A DNA stretch of 50,081 bases from Aeromonas lacus (GTDB taxonomy: Bacteria > Pseudomonadota > Gammaproteobacteria > Enterobacterales > Aeromonadaceae), in the NCBI RefSeq assembly GCF_000764665.1, contig NZ_JRGM01000179.1:1-50081 (forward strand), in the 5' to 3' direction. The position numbers and the translations under genes are program-made. Under the pieces are notes generated by a model. That model saw only the letters and a list, made by a program, of their open reading frames with translations, was not told the DNA's origin and ran no database searches. How positions within the stretch are numbered: position 1 is the stretch's first letter; each line of letters begins with the position of its first letter. Below are positions 1 to 9,867 of this stretch, piece by piece.

Positions 1-75
1 TGGATATACTATACAGATTTTTAAACAAAATAAGCATGACTTTCTTCAAGCCAATAAAATGTAGTAAGAAATAAA

Positions 76-113
76 AACGCCCCCCATCTTACGATGGAGG
101 GCGTTTTATTTTC
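76..113 (-). terminator. Intrinsic terminator downstream of tkt
   Basis: A 13-bp stem with one mismatch (arms at 76-88 and 93-105, four-base loop) is followed by T-rich sequence on both strands, so it can end tkt transcription leftward and also work rightward. The 75 bases to its left are AT-rich and hold no gene I can support. Confidence 0.85.
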
Positions 114-148
114 CGGCTATTGGGTCAGAGCGACCCAATTGTCAGCTA

Positions 149-2140
149 TTACAGGGACTCTGCGGTCGCAACCACGTTTTCCACGGTAAAGCCGAATTCC
201 TTGAACAGCAGCTCGGCCGGTGCAGACTCACCGAAGGTGGTCATACCGATGATCTTGCCGCCGAAACCAACGTACTTGTACCAGTAGTCGGCGATGCCGG
301 CTTCGATGGCCACACGCTTGGTGACGGAGGACGGCAGGACGGACTCCTTGTACTCGGCAGACTGGGCGTCGAACACGTCGGTAGACGGCAGAGAGACCAC
401 GCGCACGGCACGGCCCTTGGCAGTCAGCTGCTCATAGGCGGCAACGGCCAGTTCCACTTCGGAACCGGTGGCGATCAGGATCAGCTCCGGAGTACCGGCA
501 CAATTCTTCAGCACGTAGCCACCCTTGGCGGTGTCGGCCAGCTGCTGGGCAGTACGGTCCATCTGGGCCAGGTTCTGACGAGAGAAGATCAGAGAGGTCG
601 GGCCGTCGGTACGCTCGATGGCGTGTTTCCAGGCGATGGCAGATTCAACCTGGTCACACGGACGCCAGGTGCTCATGTTCGGAGTCAGACGCAGGGAGGC
701 GATCTGCTCAACCGGCTGGTGAGTCGGGCCATCTTCACCCAGACCGATGGAGTCGTGGGTGTAAACGAAGATGGAACGCTGCTTCATCAGGGCGGCCATA
801 CGCAGGGCGTTACGGGCATACTCCATGAACATCAGGAAGGTAGCGCCGTAGGGGATGAAACCACCGTGCAGGGCGATACCGTTCATGATGGCGGACATGC
901 CGAACTCGCGTACACCGTAGTGGATGTAGTTGCCGGAGGCATCGTCGTTGGTCAGGGACTTGGAACCGGACCACATGGTCAGGTTGGACGGAGCCAGGTC
1001 AGCGGAGCCGCCCATGAATTCCGGCAGCAACTTGCCGAACGCTTCCAGTGCGTTTTGGGACGCTTTACGGGTTGCGATCTTGGCCGGGTTGGCTTGCAGG
1101 GTTTCGATGATCTTGGCGGATTCAGCAGCCCAGTTGGCCGGCAGTTCGCCAGCGGTGCGGCGCTTGAATTCGGCAGCCAGAGTCGGGTGAGCGGCTTCAT
1201 AGGCAGCGAATTTGGCAGCCCAGTCGGCTTCCAGTTTGGCGCCCTTCTCCTGACCGTTCCACTCGGCAGCGATGTCGGCCGGGATAACAAACGGTGCGTG
1301 ATCCCACTTCAGGAACGCGCGAGCCGCGGCGATCTCGTCGTTGCCCAGCGGTGAGCCGTGGCAGTCGTGAGAACCGGATTTGTTCGGAGAACCGTAACCG
1401 ATGATGGTGCGGCAGCAGATCAGGGTCGGCTTGCCGGTCTCGGCCTTGGCGGCTTCGATGGCAGCGTTGATCGCTTCCGGGTTATGGCCGTCAACAGCCG
1501 GGATAACGTGCCAGCCGTAGGCTTCGAAACGCTTGACGGTGTCGTCGGTGAACCAGCCTTCTACGTGACCGTCGATGGAGATGCCGTTGTCATCCCAGAA
1601 CGCGATCAGTTTGCCCAGTTGCAGGGTACCGGCCAGAGAGCAAGCCTCGTGGGAGATACCTTCCATCAGGCAGCCGTCGCCCATGAAGGCGTAGGTGTAG
1701 TGGTCAACGATGTCGTGACCCGGCTGGTTGAACTGGTCAGCCATGGCCTTCTCGGCGATCGCCATACCCACGGCGTTGGTGATGCCCTGACCCAGCGGGC
1801 CAGTGGTGGTTTCAACGCCCGGCGCGTAACCGTACTCCGGGTGACCCGGGGTGCGAGAGTGCAGCTGGCGGAAGTTTTTCAGATCGTCGATGGAGAGGTC
1901 ATAACCGGAGAGGTGCAGCAGGGAGTACAGCAGCATGGAGCCGTGGCCGTTGGAGAGGATGAAACGGTCGCGGTCGGCCCACTTGGGGTTGTTCGGGTTA
2001 TGTCTGAGGTGGCTGCGCCACAATACTTCGGCGATATCCGCCATTCCCATGGGGGCGCCCGGGTGACCGGAGTTGGCTTTTTGAACGGCATCCATACTCA
2101 ATGCACGAACGGCATTGGCAAGCTCTTTACGAGAAGGCAT
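149..2140 (-). CDS. tkt: Transketolase
   Basis: A 663-residue transketolase, the usual length. It moves two-carbon ketol units between sugar phosphates in the non-oxidative pentose phosphate pathway in the cytosol, using thiamine diphosphate. Visible features are the N-terminal [16 protein letters not shown] block, the thiamine-binding [18 protein letters not shown] stretch ending in WDDN, and the pyrimidine-domain block around [17 protein letters not shown]. The start at [10 protein letters not shown] fits E. coli TktA and has a good ribosome binding site (GCAGGAGATACAG). An upstream in-frame extension of 26 codons looks non-coding. It is monocistronic, ends at a strong bidirectional terminator and diverges from metK across a 349-bp spacer. 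Transaldolase, its partner enzyme, lies near 22 kb in the same window. Whether it is closer to TktA or TktB was not resolved. Confidence 0.98.
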   Translation of the reverse strand: MPSRKELANAVRALSMDAVQKANSGHPGAPMGMADIAEVLWRSHLRHNPNNPKWADRDRFILSNGHGSMLLYSLLHLSGYDLSIDDLKNFRQLHSRTPGHPEYGYAPGVETTTGPLGQGITNAVGMAIAEKAMADQFNQPGHDIVDHYTYAFMGDGCLMEGISHEACSLAGTLQLGKLIAFWDDNGISIDGHVEGWFTDDTVKRFEAYGWHVIPAVDGHNPEAINAAIEAAKAETGKPTLICCRTIIGYGSPNKSGSHDCHGSPLGNDEIAAARAFLKWDHAPFVIPADIAAEWNGQEKGAKLEADWAAKFAAYEAAHPTLAAEFKRRTAGELPANWAAESAKIIETLQANPAKIATRKASQNALEAFGKLLPEFMGGSADLAPSNLTMWSGSKSLTNDDASGNYIHYGVREFGMSAIMNGIALHGGFIPYGATFLMFMEYARNALRMAALMKQRSIFVYTHDSIGLGEDGPTHQPVEQIASLRLTPNMSTWRPCDQVESAIAWKHAIERTDGPTSLIFSRQNLAQMDRTAQQLADTAKGGYVLKNCAGTPELILIATGSEVELAVAAYEQLTAKGRAVRVVSLPSTDVFDAQSAEYKESVLPSSVTKRVAIEAGIADYWYKYVGFGGKIIGMTTFGESAPAELLFKEFGFTVENVVATAESL

Positions 2141-2292
2141 CTGTATCTCCTGCGATTGCTTCATTTGATGGCCAAGATTAAGGCGCGTTATTGTCCCAGC
2201 AGGGCGCGCGGCGTGCAAATATTATCTGGACGAATAAAGTGGCTTTGGGAGGACAATCGCTTTTCTTGGCGACGTTTGACCAAACAGAACAA

Positions 2293-2308
2293 CAGCAAAC
2301 GTTTGATT
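2293..2308. promoter_or_regulatory. PurR-like palindrome
   Basis: The 16-mer CAGCAAACGTTTGATT has a perfect 10-bp core (CAAACGTTTG, 2296-2305) and matches the E. coli PurR consensus ACGCAAACGTTTGCGT at 12 of 16 places. It lies 153 bp upstream of tkt and 182 bp upstream of metK. Other LacI-family regulators share this core, so the regulator is uncertain. Confidence 0.4.
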
Positions 2309-2403
2309 TTCATCCCCTTGGGGATAGTAAGGAGCCAATAGTGGCCTTCTTGCGACACCGCGACAAAATAGTGCTGGCAATCGGGGGGGGCGCTAACTAA
2401 AAT

Positions 2404-2427
2404 AGACGTCCAGATGTAGATACCTCT
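2404..2427 (+). promoter_or_regulatory. MetJ operator (met boxes) of metK
   Basis: Three tandem 8-mers, AGACGTCC, AGATGTAG and ATACCTCT, match the met box AGACGTCT at 7, 5 and 6 of 8 places. MetJ binds tandem met boxes with S-adenosylmethionine as corepressor, and metK makes that molecule, so this is classic feedback repression. The array ends 62 bp before the metK start. The call rests on pattern and context. Confidence 0.75.
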
Positions 2428-2489
2428 ACACCATCCTATTCATCCGGTTATTGCCGTGGCGATAACCCAGACAAGCTGAGACTCTTATC

Positions 2490-3641
2490 ATGGCAAAGCT
2501 GTTTACTTCCGAGTCGGTCTCCGAAGGCCATCCCGACAAGATTGCGGACCAGATCTCCGATGCGGTGCTGGACGCCATCCTCAAGCAAGATACCAAGGCA
2601 CGCGTTGCCTGCGAGACCCTGGTCAAGACCGGTATGGTCATGGTGGCCGGTGAAGTAACCACCTCTGCTTGGGTTGATATCGAAGAGATCGTGCGTGATA
2701 CCGTACGTGAAATCGGCTACACCCACTCCGACATGGGCTTCGATGCCGACTCCTGCGCCGTGCTGAACGCCATCGGCAAGCAGTCCCCGGACATCAACCA
2801 GGGCGTTGACCGCAGCGATCCGCTGGAGCAGGGCGCTGGCGACCAGGGCCTGATGTTCGGCTACGCCACCAACGAAACCGACGTGCTGATGCCGGCCCCC
2901 ATCACCTACTCTCACCTGCTGGTGAAGCGTCAGGCTGAAGTGCGCAAGAACGGCACCCTGCCGTGGCTGCGTCCGGATGCCAAGAGCCAGCTGACCTTCG
3001 CCTACGACGACGCAGGCAAGATCATCGGTGTGGATGCCGTGGTGCTGTCTACCCAGCACGCTGAATCCATCAGCCACAAAGATCTGGTTGAAGCGGTACG
3101 CGAAGAGATCATCAAGCCGGTGCTGCCGGCCGAGTGGGTCAACAAGGACACCAAATACTTCATCAACCCGACCGGTCGTTTCGTTATCGGCGGCCCGATG
3201 GGTGACTGCGGTCTGACCGGTCGCAAGATCATCGTCGACACCTACGGCGGCATGGCCCGTCACGGTGGTGGCGCCTTCTCCGGCAAGGATCCTTCCAAGG
3301 TTGACCGTTCTGCTGCCTACGCCGCCCGCTACGTTGCCAAAAACATCGTTGCCGCCGGTCTGGCCGATCGCTGTGAAATCCAGATCTCCTACGCCATCGG
3401 CGTGGCCGAGCCGACCTCCATCAGCGTTGAAACCTTCGGTACCGCCAAAGTCGCCGAAGATCTGCTGGTCAAACTGGTACGGGAGCACTTCGAACTGCGC
3501 CCGTATGGCCTGATCCAGATGCTGGATCTGAAGCGCCCGATCTACCAGGCCACTGCTGCCTACGGTCACTTCGGTCGCAACGAGTTCCCGTGGGAGCAGA
3601 CCGACAAGGCCGAGCTGCTGCGCTCTGCCGCTGGCCTGTAA
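2490..3641 (+). CDS. metK: S-adenosylmethionine synthetase
   Basis: A 383-residue methionine adenosyltransferase, close to E. coli MetK (384). It makes S-adenosylmethionine from methionine and ATP in the cytosol. The N-terminus [17 protein letters not shown], the ATP-binding [12 protein letters not shown] near residue 115 and the loop GGGAFSGKD near residue 260 are all present. It is preceded by a MetJ operator and followed by a perfect terminator hairpin, so it is probably a single-gene unit, although sprT starts 68 bp downstream. The ribosome binding site is weak (CTGAGACTC). Codon use looks like that of a highly expressed gene. Confidence 0.99.
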   Translation: MAKLFTSESVSEGHPDKIADQISDAVLDAILKQDTKARVACETLVKTGMVMVAGEVTTSAWVDIEEIVRDTVREIGYTHSDMGFDADSCAVLNAIGKQSPDINQGVDRSDPLEQGAGDQGLMFGYATNETDVLMPAPITYSHLLVKRQAEVRKNGTLPWLRPDAKSQLTFAYDDAGKIIGVDAVVLSTQHAESISHKDLVEAVREEIIKPVLPAEWVNKDTKYFINPTGRFVIGGPMGDCGLTGRKIIVDTYGGMARHGGGAFSGKDPSKVDRSAAYAARYVAKNIVAAGLADRCEIQISYAIGVAEPTSISVETFGTAKVAEDLLVKLVREHFELRPYGLIQMLDLKRPIYQATAAYGHFGRNEFPWEQTDKAELLRSAAGL

Positions 3642-3657
3642 GGTTCACGGTTGTGAT

Positions 3658-3683
3658 AAAAGGGGAGCCTGGCTCCCCTTTTG
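3658..3683 (+). terminator. Intrinsic terminator of metK
   Basis: Perfect inverted repeat AAAAGGGGAGCC/GGCTCCCCTTTT with a T-run, 16 bp past the metK stop and 27 bp before the sprT start. Confidence 0.85.
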
Positions 3684-3709
3684 CTTATCCGCCATTTGAC
3701 GAGAACTCG

Positions 3710-4261
3710 ATGTCTGCCACCGCTACCCGCCTCGATCCCGCCCTGCATCAACAGCTGCTCGCGCGCGTCGACGCCTGCTTTGCACAGGCCGAAGCGCGCC
3801 TTGGCCGCACCTTCCCCCGCCCGCAAGTCCATTGCAACATGCGCGGTCGGGCGGCAGGCTCGGCGCGGCTGCAAACCTGGGAGCTGCGCTTCAATCCCGC
3901 CCTCTGTCAGGCCAACCAGCAGGCATTTCTGGCCGAGGTGGTGCCCCACGAAGTGGCCCATCTGCTGGTCTATGCCCTTTGGGGTGAACATAGCGGGGAA
4001 GGACGCGGCAGATCGCGGGTGCTGCCCCACGGCCGCCAGTGGCAATCGGTGATGCGGGAGGTGTTCGGCCTCGAGCCCAGAACCACCCACAGCTTCGATC
4101 TGGCAGTTCTGGCCCAGCGCACCGTGCCCTATCGCTGCCTCTGCCAGCAGCATCAGCTGTCGGTACGCCGCCACAACAAGGTGGTGCGCGGCGAAGCCCG
4201 CTATCACTGCCGCCGCTGCAAGCAGCCGCTGGAACGGGAACGGCCGGAGCCCGAACAGTAA
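3710..4261 (+). CDS. sprT: SprT-family zinc metalloprotease-like protein
   Basis: A 183-residue SprT-like protein (E. coli SprT is 165). The zinc metalloprotease motif HEVAH sits in VVPHEVAHLLVYALWG. A C-terminal zinc ribbon is visible as CLC followed by CRRC (four cysteines). The family is related to the eukaryotic Spartan protease; the E. coli protein has no settled physiological role. The start is the ATG in GAGAACTCGATG, past the metK terminator; an in-frame extension upstream would overlap metK and its hairpin. The neighbours metK upstream and endA downstream match E. coli gene order, which supports orthology. Confidence 0.92.
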   Translation: MSATATRLDPALHQQLLARVDACFAQAEARLGRTFPRPQVHCNMRGRAAGSARLQTWELRFNPALCQANQQAFLAEVVPHEVAHLLVYALWGEHSGEGRGRSRVLPHGRQWQSVMREVFGLEPRTTHSFDLAVLAQRTVPYRCLCQQHQLSVRRHNKVVRGEARYHCRRCKQPLERERPEPEQ

Positions 4262-4334
4262 GCCAGCCGGTGTCGCGCTCTTGTGGTAGGGTGCCCGCCA
4301 TCGTTCGTCAATCATCCCGTTTGCAAGGAATCCC

Positions 4335-5039
4335 ATGCGTTTCATCTCCTCCCTCGCCCTGACCCTGCTGGCCGGTTTGCCGCTGCTCAGCGCCCCCCTG
4401 CACGCCCAGACCTTTCGCGAAGCCAAGCAGGATCTTGTGAAGCTCTACCGCAGCCAGCCCAATGCCACCACCTTCTACTGCGGCTGCGACATCAACTATC
4501 AGGGCAAGAAAATGAGCCCGGATCTCGCCAGCTGCGGTTACGAGCCGCGCAAGCAGCCCAAACGCGCCGCCCGCATCGAGTGGGAGCACGTGGTACCCGC
4601 CTGGGAGTTCGGCCATCAGCTGCAGTGCTGGCAGGATGGCGGTCGCAAGAATTGCGAGAAGGTGAGTCCGGAGTTCAACAAGATGGAGGGGGACATGCAC
4701 AACCTCTTCCCCGCCATCGGAGAAGTGAACGGCGATCGCGCCAACTACCGCTTCTCTGACTGGAACGGCAAGCCGGATCAGTACGGCCAGTGCCAGATGC
4801 TGGTGGATTTCAAGGATCGTCGGGTGCAGCCGCCCAAGGGGCCGGTGCGCGGCCAGATCGCCCGCGCCTACCTCTACATGAGCGAGCAGTATGGGCTGCG
4901 TCTGGCTGCGCAACAGCGTAAACTGTTCGAAGCTTGGGATCGCCAATACCCGGCAGAGGGCTGGGAGTGCGAGCGCAACCGCCGCATCGGCACGCTGCAG
5001 GGCAATACCAATCCCTTTATTGAAAAGCAGTGCCAATAA
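4335..5039 (+). CDS. endA: Extracellular/periplasmic endonuclease I (DNase)
   Basis: A 234-residue endonuclease I of the EndA/Dns family (E. coli EndA is 235). The N-terminus is a clear signal peptide with a likely cut after HAQ near residue 25, so the enzyme is periplasmic or secreted. The His-Me finger active site is visible in [13 protein letters not shown] and [24 protein letters not shown]. Several cysteines (CGCDINY, ASCGYE, LQCW, KNCEK) suggest disulfides in the mature protein. Family knowledge: it cuts double-stranded DNA nonspecifically and affects transformation; aeromonads secrete an enzyme of this family called Dns. Ribosome binding site AAGGAA. It lies between sprT and rsmE as in E. 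coli. Confidence 0.97.
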   Translation: MRFISSLALTLLAGLPLLSAPLHAQTFREAKQDLVKLYRSQPNATTFYCGCDINYQGKKMSPDLASCGYEPRKQPKRAARIEWEHVVPAWEFGHQLQCWQDGGRKNCEKVSPEFNKMEGDMHNLFPAIGEVNGDRANYRFSDWNGKPDQYGQCQMLVDFKDRRVQPPKGPVRGQIARAYLYMSEQYGLRLAAQQRKLFEAWDRQYPAEGWECERNRRIGTLQGNTNPFIEKQCQ

Positions 5040-5052
5040 CCCCATTTGACCA

Positions 5053-5075
5053 GAGAGGGGATCGCCCCCTCTTAT
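5053..5075 (+). terminator. Weak hairpin downstream of endA
   Basis: Stem AGAGGGG/CCCCTCT with a five-base loop, 14 bp past the endA stop. The tail (TATCATG) has few T, so termination would be inefficient or factor-assisted. Confidence 0.5.
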
Positions 5076-5166
5076 CATGAAGCCCTTCCCTACTGCCGCG
5101 TGAGCCTTGCTCACCGCCTCGCAGCAGGATATGAAGGGTTTCCAAGCAAGAGATTGACAAGCAGCC

Positions 5167-5898
5167 ATGCGCATTCCACGTATCTATGAACCGGCCACCC
5201 TGCAAGTTGGCCAGACCATCGCCCTGTCGGAAGACGGCGCCAACCATATCGGCCGGGTACTGCGCATGCAGCCGGGCCAGCAGCTCGAGCTGTTCAACGG
5301 CGATGGCAATCAATATCCCGCCACCATCGCCAGCGTCGGCAAAAAGTCGGTGGAAGTGACCATCGACAGCTGCGATACCCAATCGGTGGAGTCACCGCTG
5401 GCCATCCACCTCGGTCAGGTGATCAGCCGTGGCGACAAGATGGACTTCACCATCCAGAAATCGGTAGAGCTGGGCGTCACCTGCATCACCCCGCTCTTCT
5501 CCGAGCGCTGCGGCGTCAAGCTGCCGGCCGATCGGCTGGAGAAGAAGCGCGAGCAGTGGCAGAAGGTGGTGATCAGCGCCTGCGAACAGTGCGGCCGCAA
5601 CGTGGTGCCCATCGTTCGCATGCCGATGGAGCTGGATGCCTGGCTGGCGGAAGAGACCAAGGAGCTCAAACTCAACCTGCACCCGCGCGCCGAGTACAGC
5701 ATCAACACCCTACCCGTTCCCGAGCACGGCGTGCGCCTGCTGATTGGCCCGGAAGGGGGATTGTCGAGCGACGAGATCGCCCGTACCGTGCAGGAAGATT
5801 TCAAAGAGATGCTGCTGGGGCCGCGGGTGCTGCGCACCGAAACCGCCGCCCTGACTGCGATAACTGCGCTGCAGTGCCGCTTTGGCGATCTCGCTTGA
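5167..5898 (+). CDS. rsmE: 16S rRNA m3U1498 methyltransferase
   Basis: A 243-residue RsmE, the E. coli length. It methylates N3 of U1498 in 16S rRNA in the assembled 30S subunit. The PUA-like N-terminal domain starts [16 protein letters not shown]. The SPOUT methyltransferase knot is visible in [15 protein letters not shown] and [16 protein letters not shown] near the C-terminus, where S-adenosylmethionine binds. It precedes gshB as in E. coli, but the 93-bp gap to gshB holds two palindromes. Confidence 0.98.
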   Translation: MRIPRIYEPATLQVGQTIALSEDGANHIGRVLRMQPGQQLELFNGDGNQYPATIASVGKKSVEVTIDSCDTQSVESPLAIHLGQVISRGDKMDFTIQKSVELGVTCITPLFSERCGVKLPADRLEKKREQWQKVVISACEQCGRNVVPIVRMPMELDAWLAEETKELKLNLHPRAEYSINTLPVPEHGVRLLIGPEGGLSSDEIARTVQEDFKEMLLGPRVLRTETAALTAITALQCRFGDLA

Positions 5899-5905
5899 TA
5901 CTATC

Positions 5906-5955
5906 GGCTGCATCGATGCAGCCTCAAGCGGCCGATTACGCTGCGCTAATCGACC
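5906..5955. repeat. Two palindromic elements between rsmE and gshB
   Basis: The first is a perfect 18-bp palindrome, GGCTGCATCGATGCAGCC (5906-5923). The second (5930-5955) has arms GGCCGATTA and TAATCGACC with one mismatch around CGCTGCGC. The second resembles the short GATTACGCTGCGCTAATC hairpin elements scattered through many gammaproteobacterial genomes; that is recollection, not a search. Either could slow transcription or protect mRNA ends. No T-run follows. Confidence 0.55.
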
Positions 5956-5991
5956 CTACAACCCTATCGAGCCATTAAGAAGGAACAGCGG

Positions 5992-6945
5992 ATGACCATT
6001 AAACTCGGCATCGTGATGGACCCCATCTCGGCCATCAATATCAAGAAAGATTCCAGCTTTGCCATGCTCGAAGAGGCGCAAAAGCGCGGCTATGAGCTGT
6101 TCTATCTGGAGATGAAGGATCTCTACATGGAAGCTGGTCGCGCCTTTGGCACCATGCGCCCGCTCACCGTCAAATATGACTATGCCGACTGGTACACGCT
6201 GGGCGAGGTGGTCGATCAGCCCCTCTCCAACCTCGATGTGATCCTGATGCGCAAGGATCCGCCGTTCGACACCGAATTTATCTACGCCACCTACATGCTG
6301 GAGCGGGCCGAGGATGAGGGTTGCCTTATCGTCAACAAGCCGCAGAGCCTGCGCGATGCCAACGAGAAGCTCTACACCGCCTGGTTTGCCGAGCATACCC
6401 CGACCACGCTGGTGACCCGCCGCGCCGACAAGCTGCGCGCCTTCCACGCCCAGCACAAAGACGTGATCCTCAAGCCGCTGGACGGCATGGGCGGCGCTTC
6501 CATCTTCCGCATGAAGGAAGATGACGCCAACGTCGGCGTTATCATCGAAACCCTGACCGCCCATGGCAGCCAGTACTGCATGGCGCAGACCTATCTGCCC
6601 GCCATCAAGGATGGCGACAAGCGGGTGCTGGTGGTGGACGGTGAACCGGTTCCCTACTGCCTCGCCCGCATTCCGGCGCAGGGCGAGACCCGTGGCAATC
6701 TGGCGGCCGGTGGCCGCGGCGAAGCGCGTCCCCTGAGCGAAGCCGACTGGGCTATCGCCCGTGCAGTGGGCCCGACGTTGAAAGAGAAGGGGCTTATCTT
6801 CGTCGGCCTCGACATCATCGGCGACCGCCTGACCGAGATTAACGTCACCAGCCCGACCTGCATTCGCGAGATTGAAGCGGCCTTCGACGTGCACATTACC
6901 GGCATGCTGATGGATGCCATCGAGCGCCGGCTGGCCAAGGCCTGA
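5992..6945 (+). CDS. gshB: Glutathione synthetase
   Basis: A 317-residue ATP-grasp enzyme (E. coli GshB is 316). It joins gamma-glutamylcysteine and glycine with ATP to form glutathione in the cytosol. Visible features are the N-terminal MTIKLGIVMDPISAINIKKD, the glycine-rich ATP-grasp loop KPLDGMGGASIFRM near residue 162 and the Mg-binding EINVTSPTCIREIE near residue 283. The ribosome binding site is AAGAAGGAACAGCGG. A perfect hairpin (6967-6982) and a strong terminator (6996-7027) follow. Confidence 0.99.
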   Translation: MTIKLGIVMDPISAINIKKDSSFAMLEEAQKRGYELFYLEMKDLYMEAGRAFGTMRPLTVKYDYADWYTLGEVVDQPLSNLDVILMRKDPPFDTEFIYATYMLERAEDEGCLIVNKPQSLRDANEKLYTAWFAEHTPTTLVTRRADKLRAFHAQHKDVILKPLDGMGGASIFRMKEDDANVGVIIETLTAHGSQYCMAQTYLPAIKDGDKRVLVVDGEPVPYCLARIPAQGETRGNLAAGGRGEARPLSEADWAIARAVGPTLKEKGLIFVGLDIIGDRLTEINVTSPTCIREIEAAFDVHITGMLMDAIERRLAKA

Positions 6946-6995
6946 GCCAGCCACAGTTAAATTGCTGCTCGCTGTAGCGAGCGAGTGTTAATGCA

Positions 6996-7027
6996 AAGAG
7001 GCGGCCCCGGGGCCGCCTCTTCTATTT
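6996..7027. terminator. Bidirectional terminator between gshB and the chemoreceptor gene
   Basis: A perfect palindrome, arms AGAGGCGGCCCC and GGGGCCGCCTCT, with T-rich sequence on either side. It can end both gshB and the convergent chemoreceptor gene. A second perfect hairpin, GCTCGCT/AGCGAGC, sits at 6967-6982. Confidence 0.85.
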
Positions 7028-7053
7028 CATGCCTTGCTCATTGGTATGAAGGC

Positions 7054-8679
7054 TTAACAGCGGAACTGCCCCACCTTCAGCTTGAGATCGCTCGATAGCT
7101 GCTCCAGCTCGTGACAACTCTGGTTCATCTCGGAGGCGGCCGCCGTCGACTCGGTCGCTATCTGGGCGATATTGACCACGTTGCGGGTGATATCCTCAGC
7201 CACCTTGCTCTGCTCCTCGGCGGCGGTGGCGATATGGGTATTGAGTTCGTTGATCATCTCCACCGAGGTGACAATCTCGCCGAGCGCCTTGCCACAGGCA
7301 AGCACGGTACGGTTGGACTCCTCGACCTGCTCCAGCCCGTGCATCATGCTGTTGGCAGCCTCGCTCGCCCCCTGCTGCAGCTTGATAATGGTCTTGCCAA
7401 TCTCTTCGGTCGAGCGCTGGGTACGTTGGGAAAGCGTGCGCACCTCATCCGCCACCACCGCAAAACCGCGCCCCTGATCCCCTGCCCGCGCCGCTTCGAT
7501 GGCGGCGTTGAGCGCCAGCAGGTTGGTCTGCTCGGCAATGCCGCGAATGGCATCCATCACGCTGCTGATATCGCGGCTGTCATCGGCCAGCTGGGTGATC
7601 ATCGCCGCCGTGGTCTGGATATGGGAAGAGAGGGAGGACATGTGCTGGATGGCATCTTCAACCACCTGATGACCGTGACGGGCACTCTGGTCGGCCACCC
7701 TGGCCGCATCGGCCGCCCCGGACGAGCTGTTGGCCACCTCGGCCACGGTCGCGCTCATCTGGTTCATGGCCGTCGCGCTCTGATCGGTCTCGGCTTGCTG
7801 CTGGGCAAAGCGCTGGCGGCTCTCGACCCCAATATGGGCAAGACGGGCCGACTCTCTGGCCAGATGCTCGGCCATCTCGTTGATCTGGTTCAGCAGGTTG
7901 CGAAAATGGCGGATCACGTCGTTAAGGGAATTGGCCAGCGACCCCATCTCGTCCTTGCGCAGCACAGGTGCCTGCTGGCTCAAATCAAGATCGGTCTGCA
8001 TACCACGCAGCACCTGACTCATGGCCGCCAGCGGCTGGCTCACGCTGCGACCGGTCCACATGCCGAAGAAGAGCACGCAACCGCCCCCGATCAGAAACAG
8101 CAGGAGAAAGAGCTGGAAGAGGCGATCCTTGAGCTGGGTCAGCTCGGTCATGCTCTGTTCGGCAGCGGTCAGCTGATACTGCACCAGACCGCTGACCGTA
8201 TCACTGAGGGGATCGATCGCGCCATAGAGGGGCATGATCCGGGCGCCAAGGTGAGCACGTACCTCATCCGGCCCGCCATCAAGCACCTGCAACACGGCGG
8301 CAATCTGCTGATCGGCCGCAGCGAAGAGCATCTGAACCCGATCCGCCTCCTGCGTCTCCCCCTGATCCATCGCCATGTTGCGGTAGTGCTGCCAACTATC
8401 TGCCACATCACGCTGGGCCTGAGTGATGGCCGCCTTTGCCTTGTCCGGGGTAAAGCCCCCCACATTGGCCTTGTTGGTCGCATCAATGACGTTGACGGCG
8501 TAGAGATCGGCAATGTGCTTGAGCTCCTTCAGTTGCACCACCTCCCCCTGATACATGGCGTTCATGCCCGCCATCAGCTGGGACATCGCCTGAGTTGCCC
8601 CCACCAGCAAGGCCAACAGTGCCAGCAGAGGCACCACGCACCCCAGGATCAACTTCTGTCTGATTGAAATCCCTTCCAT
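7054..8679 (-). CDS. Methyl-accepting chemotaxis protein
   Basis: A 541-residue transmembrane chemoreceptor. Segment 1 is about residues 8-30, then a roughly 155-residue periplasmic sensor, segment 2 about 187-208, a HAMP domain to about 262, and a long coiled-coil cytoplasmic domain. The conserved signalling tip is clear near 380-425 ([20 protein letters not shown], then [12 protein letters not shown]). There is no C-terminal NWETF-like tether, and the ligand cannot be read from the sequence. The sensor is mostly helical and looks like a four-helix bundle. The start is the ATG at MEGISIRQ with GGGAGAAAACC ahead; a longer in-frame upstream extension would overlap the yqgE promoter. It is a lone gene inserted between gshB and yqgE, which are neighbours in E. 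coli. Confidence 0.95.
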   Translation of the reverse strand: MEGISIRQKLILGCVVPLLALLALLVGATQAMSQLMAGMNAMYQGEVVQLKELKHIADLYAVNVIDATNKANVGGFTPDKAKAAITQAQRDVADSWQHYRNMAMDQGETQEADRVQMLFAAADQQIAAVLQVLDGGPDEVRAHLGARIMPLYGAIDPLSDTVSGLVQYQLTAAEQSMTELTQLKDRLFQLFLLLFLIGGGCVLFFGMWTGRSVSQPLAAMSQVLRGMQTDLDLSQQAPVLRKDEMGSLANSLNDVIRHFRNLLNQINEMAEHLARESARLAHIGVESRQRFAQQQAETDQSATAMNQMSATVAEVANSSSGAADAARVADQSARHGHQVVEDAIQHMSSLSSHIQTTAAMITQLADDSRDISSVMDAIRGIAEQTNLLALNAAIEAARAGDQGRGFAVVADEVRTLSQRTQRSTEEIGKTIIKLQQGASEAANSMMHGLEQVEESNRTVLACGKALGEIVTSVEMINELNTHIATAAEEQSKVAEDITRNVVNIAQIATESTAAASEMNQSCHELEQLSSDLKLKVGQFRC

Positions 8680-8795
8680 GGTTTTCTCCCTACCCGGATA
8701 AATGGCGGGCCTGCGCGCCTTCGATAAAAAGCGGTTTTGCCTACAGAGTCGAGCTGCCATAATTGCCGCAAATACCTTTGCAATATCTGGCCCAT

Positions 8796-9350
8796 ATGCA
8801 AACACTGCAAAATCACTTTCTTCTTGCCATGCCAAGCCTCTCGGACCCCTACTTCGAGCGTTCGCTGGTCTACTTGTGCGAACACAACGAAGAGGGCGCC
8901 ATGGGGCTGGTCGTCAACATCCCGGTCGACATGTCCGTTGAGGCCATGCTGACCCAGCTCAAGCTCACGCCCCCGACCGTTGCGGAACTCAAGCAGCCGG
9001 TGGTTCAAGGGGGGCCGGTGCACGCCGATCGTGGCTTTGTACTGCACAGCTTCCGCCCCGGTTTCGGCTCTACCCTGCAGGTTGGGGACGAAATGATGGT
9101 GACTACTTCAAAGGATATACTGGAAACCCTGGGTACGAGTGAGGCTCCCGATCACTGGCTGGTGGCGCTTGGCTACGCTGGCTGGAGTGCCGGACAGCTG
9201 GAACAGGAGCTGGTTGATGGCGCCTGGCTGGTGATCCCGCCCAATCCTGACCTTATCTTCAAAACCCCCATCCACAAGCGTTGGCAGCAAGCGGCCGCCA
9301 GCATAGGGGTTAACCCGATCCACTTATCCAGCGACGTCGGCCACAGCTGA
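8796..9350 (+). CDS. yqgE: YqgE/AlgH family protein
   Basis: A 184-residue member of the UPF0301 (YqgE/AlgH) family. [23 protein letters not shown] and [13 protein letters not shown] match the family signature. Its biochemical role is not settled. I start it at MQTLQNHF by family alignment although the ribosome binding site is poor; a start 11 codons earlier is possible. ruvX follows after 38 bp, the usual yqgE-yqgF pair, so the two are likely cotranscribed. Confidence 0.93.
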   Translation: MQTLQNHFLLAMPSLSDPYFERSLVYLCEHNEEGAMGLVVNIPVDMSVEAMLTQLKLTPPTVAELKQPVVQGGPVHADRGFVLHSFRPGFGSTLQVGDEMMVTTSKDILETLGTSEAPDHWLVALGYAGWSAGQLEQELVDGAWLVIPPNPDLIFKTPIHKRWQQAAASIGVNPIHLSSDVGHS

Positions 9351-9388
9351 GCCGCTGGCGAACCCCGTTTTATTTCGAGGATTTTTTC

Positions 9389-9811
9389 ATGTCATCACGC
9401 AGCATCATGGGCTTTGACTACGGCACCAAGAGCATTGGCGTTGCCATCGGCCAGGAGCTGACCGGCACTGCCCGCCCCTTGCGCGCCCTCAAAGCCAATG
9501 ACGGCATCCCCAATTGGGACGAAATCGAGAAGCTGCTCAAGGAGTGGCAACCGGACTTGCTCATTGTCGGCCTGCCCCTGAACATGGATGGCACCGATCA
9601 GGAGATCACAGTTCGTGCCCGCAAGTTCGGCAACCGCCTGCACGGCCGCTTCGGCAAACCGGTCGAGTTCAAGGATGAGCGACTCACCACCACGGACGCC
9701 CGCGCCCGCCTCTTCGAACAGGGTGGATATCGAGCTCTGGAGAAGGGCAGCGTGGACGGCGTATCGGCGCAGCTGATCGTCGAAGCCTGGATGGAAGAGC
9801 AGTACAACTAA
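9389..9811 (+). CDS. ruvX: Holliday junction resolvase-like / pre-16S rRNA nuclease YqgF
   Basis: A 140-residue RNase H-fold nuclease (E. coli YqgF is 138). Acidic active-site positions are visible in [15 protein letters not shown] at the N-terminus, in the [12 protein letters not shown] strand and FKDERLTT in the middle, and in the C-terminal helix [15 protein letters not shown]. coli YqgF is essential and implicated in maturing the 16S rRNA 5' end; the resolvase name comes from structural likeness. Ribosome binding site CGAGGATTTTTTC. A strong terminator follows 10 bp downstream. Confidence 0.97.
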   Translation: MSSRSIMGFDYGTKSIGVAIGQELTGTARPLRALKANDGIPNWDEIEKLLKEWQPDLLIVGLPLNMDGTDQEITVRARKFGNRLHGRFGKPVEFKDERLTTTDARARLFEQGGYRALEKGSVDGVSAQLIVEAWMEEQYN

Positions 9812-9820
9812 GCCATAAAC

Positions 9821-9853
9821 AACAAGGCAGGGGCTGTGCCCCTGCCTTGTTTG
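9821..9853. terminator. Terminator of ruvX, shared with the convergent transporter gene
   Basis: Perfect 14-bp stem AACAAGGCAGGGGC/GCCCCTGCCTTGTT with a three-base loop, followed by TTTGC on the plus strand. Confidence 0.9.
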
Positions 9854-9867
9854 CATCTATCTCCCCG

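Larger units (their letters stand above)
2141..2489. other. Divergent tkt/metK promoter region
   Basis: A 349-bp spacer with no supportable gene. It holds a PurR-like palindrome (2293-2308), a run of eight G (2383-2390) and a MetJ operator array (2404-2427) close to metK. I could not pick convincing -35/-10 pairs for either promoter. The AT-rich TAAAAT at about 2398-2403, next to the MetJ array, is a possible -10 for metK. Confidence 0.6.

Noticed and set aside
623..1354. Long open frame on the plus strand opposite tkt
   Set aside because: It is antisense to a full transketolase gene, has no ribosome binding site and no family likeness; it follows from the GC-rich codon pattern.
2383..2390. 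Run of eight G before metK as a phase-variable tract
   Set aside because: It lies outside coding sequence and is short; slippage could tune the promoter but nothing else supports it.
2448..3569. Long open frame antisense to metK
   Set aside because: Covers metK in reverse with low-complexity Gly/Val/Asp content typical of shadow frames.
5085..5125. Second hairpin (GTGAGC-CTT-GCTCAC) between endA and rsmE as a terminator
   Set aside because: The stem is short with a three-base loop and no T-run follows; I list only the better hairpin at 5053-5075.
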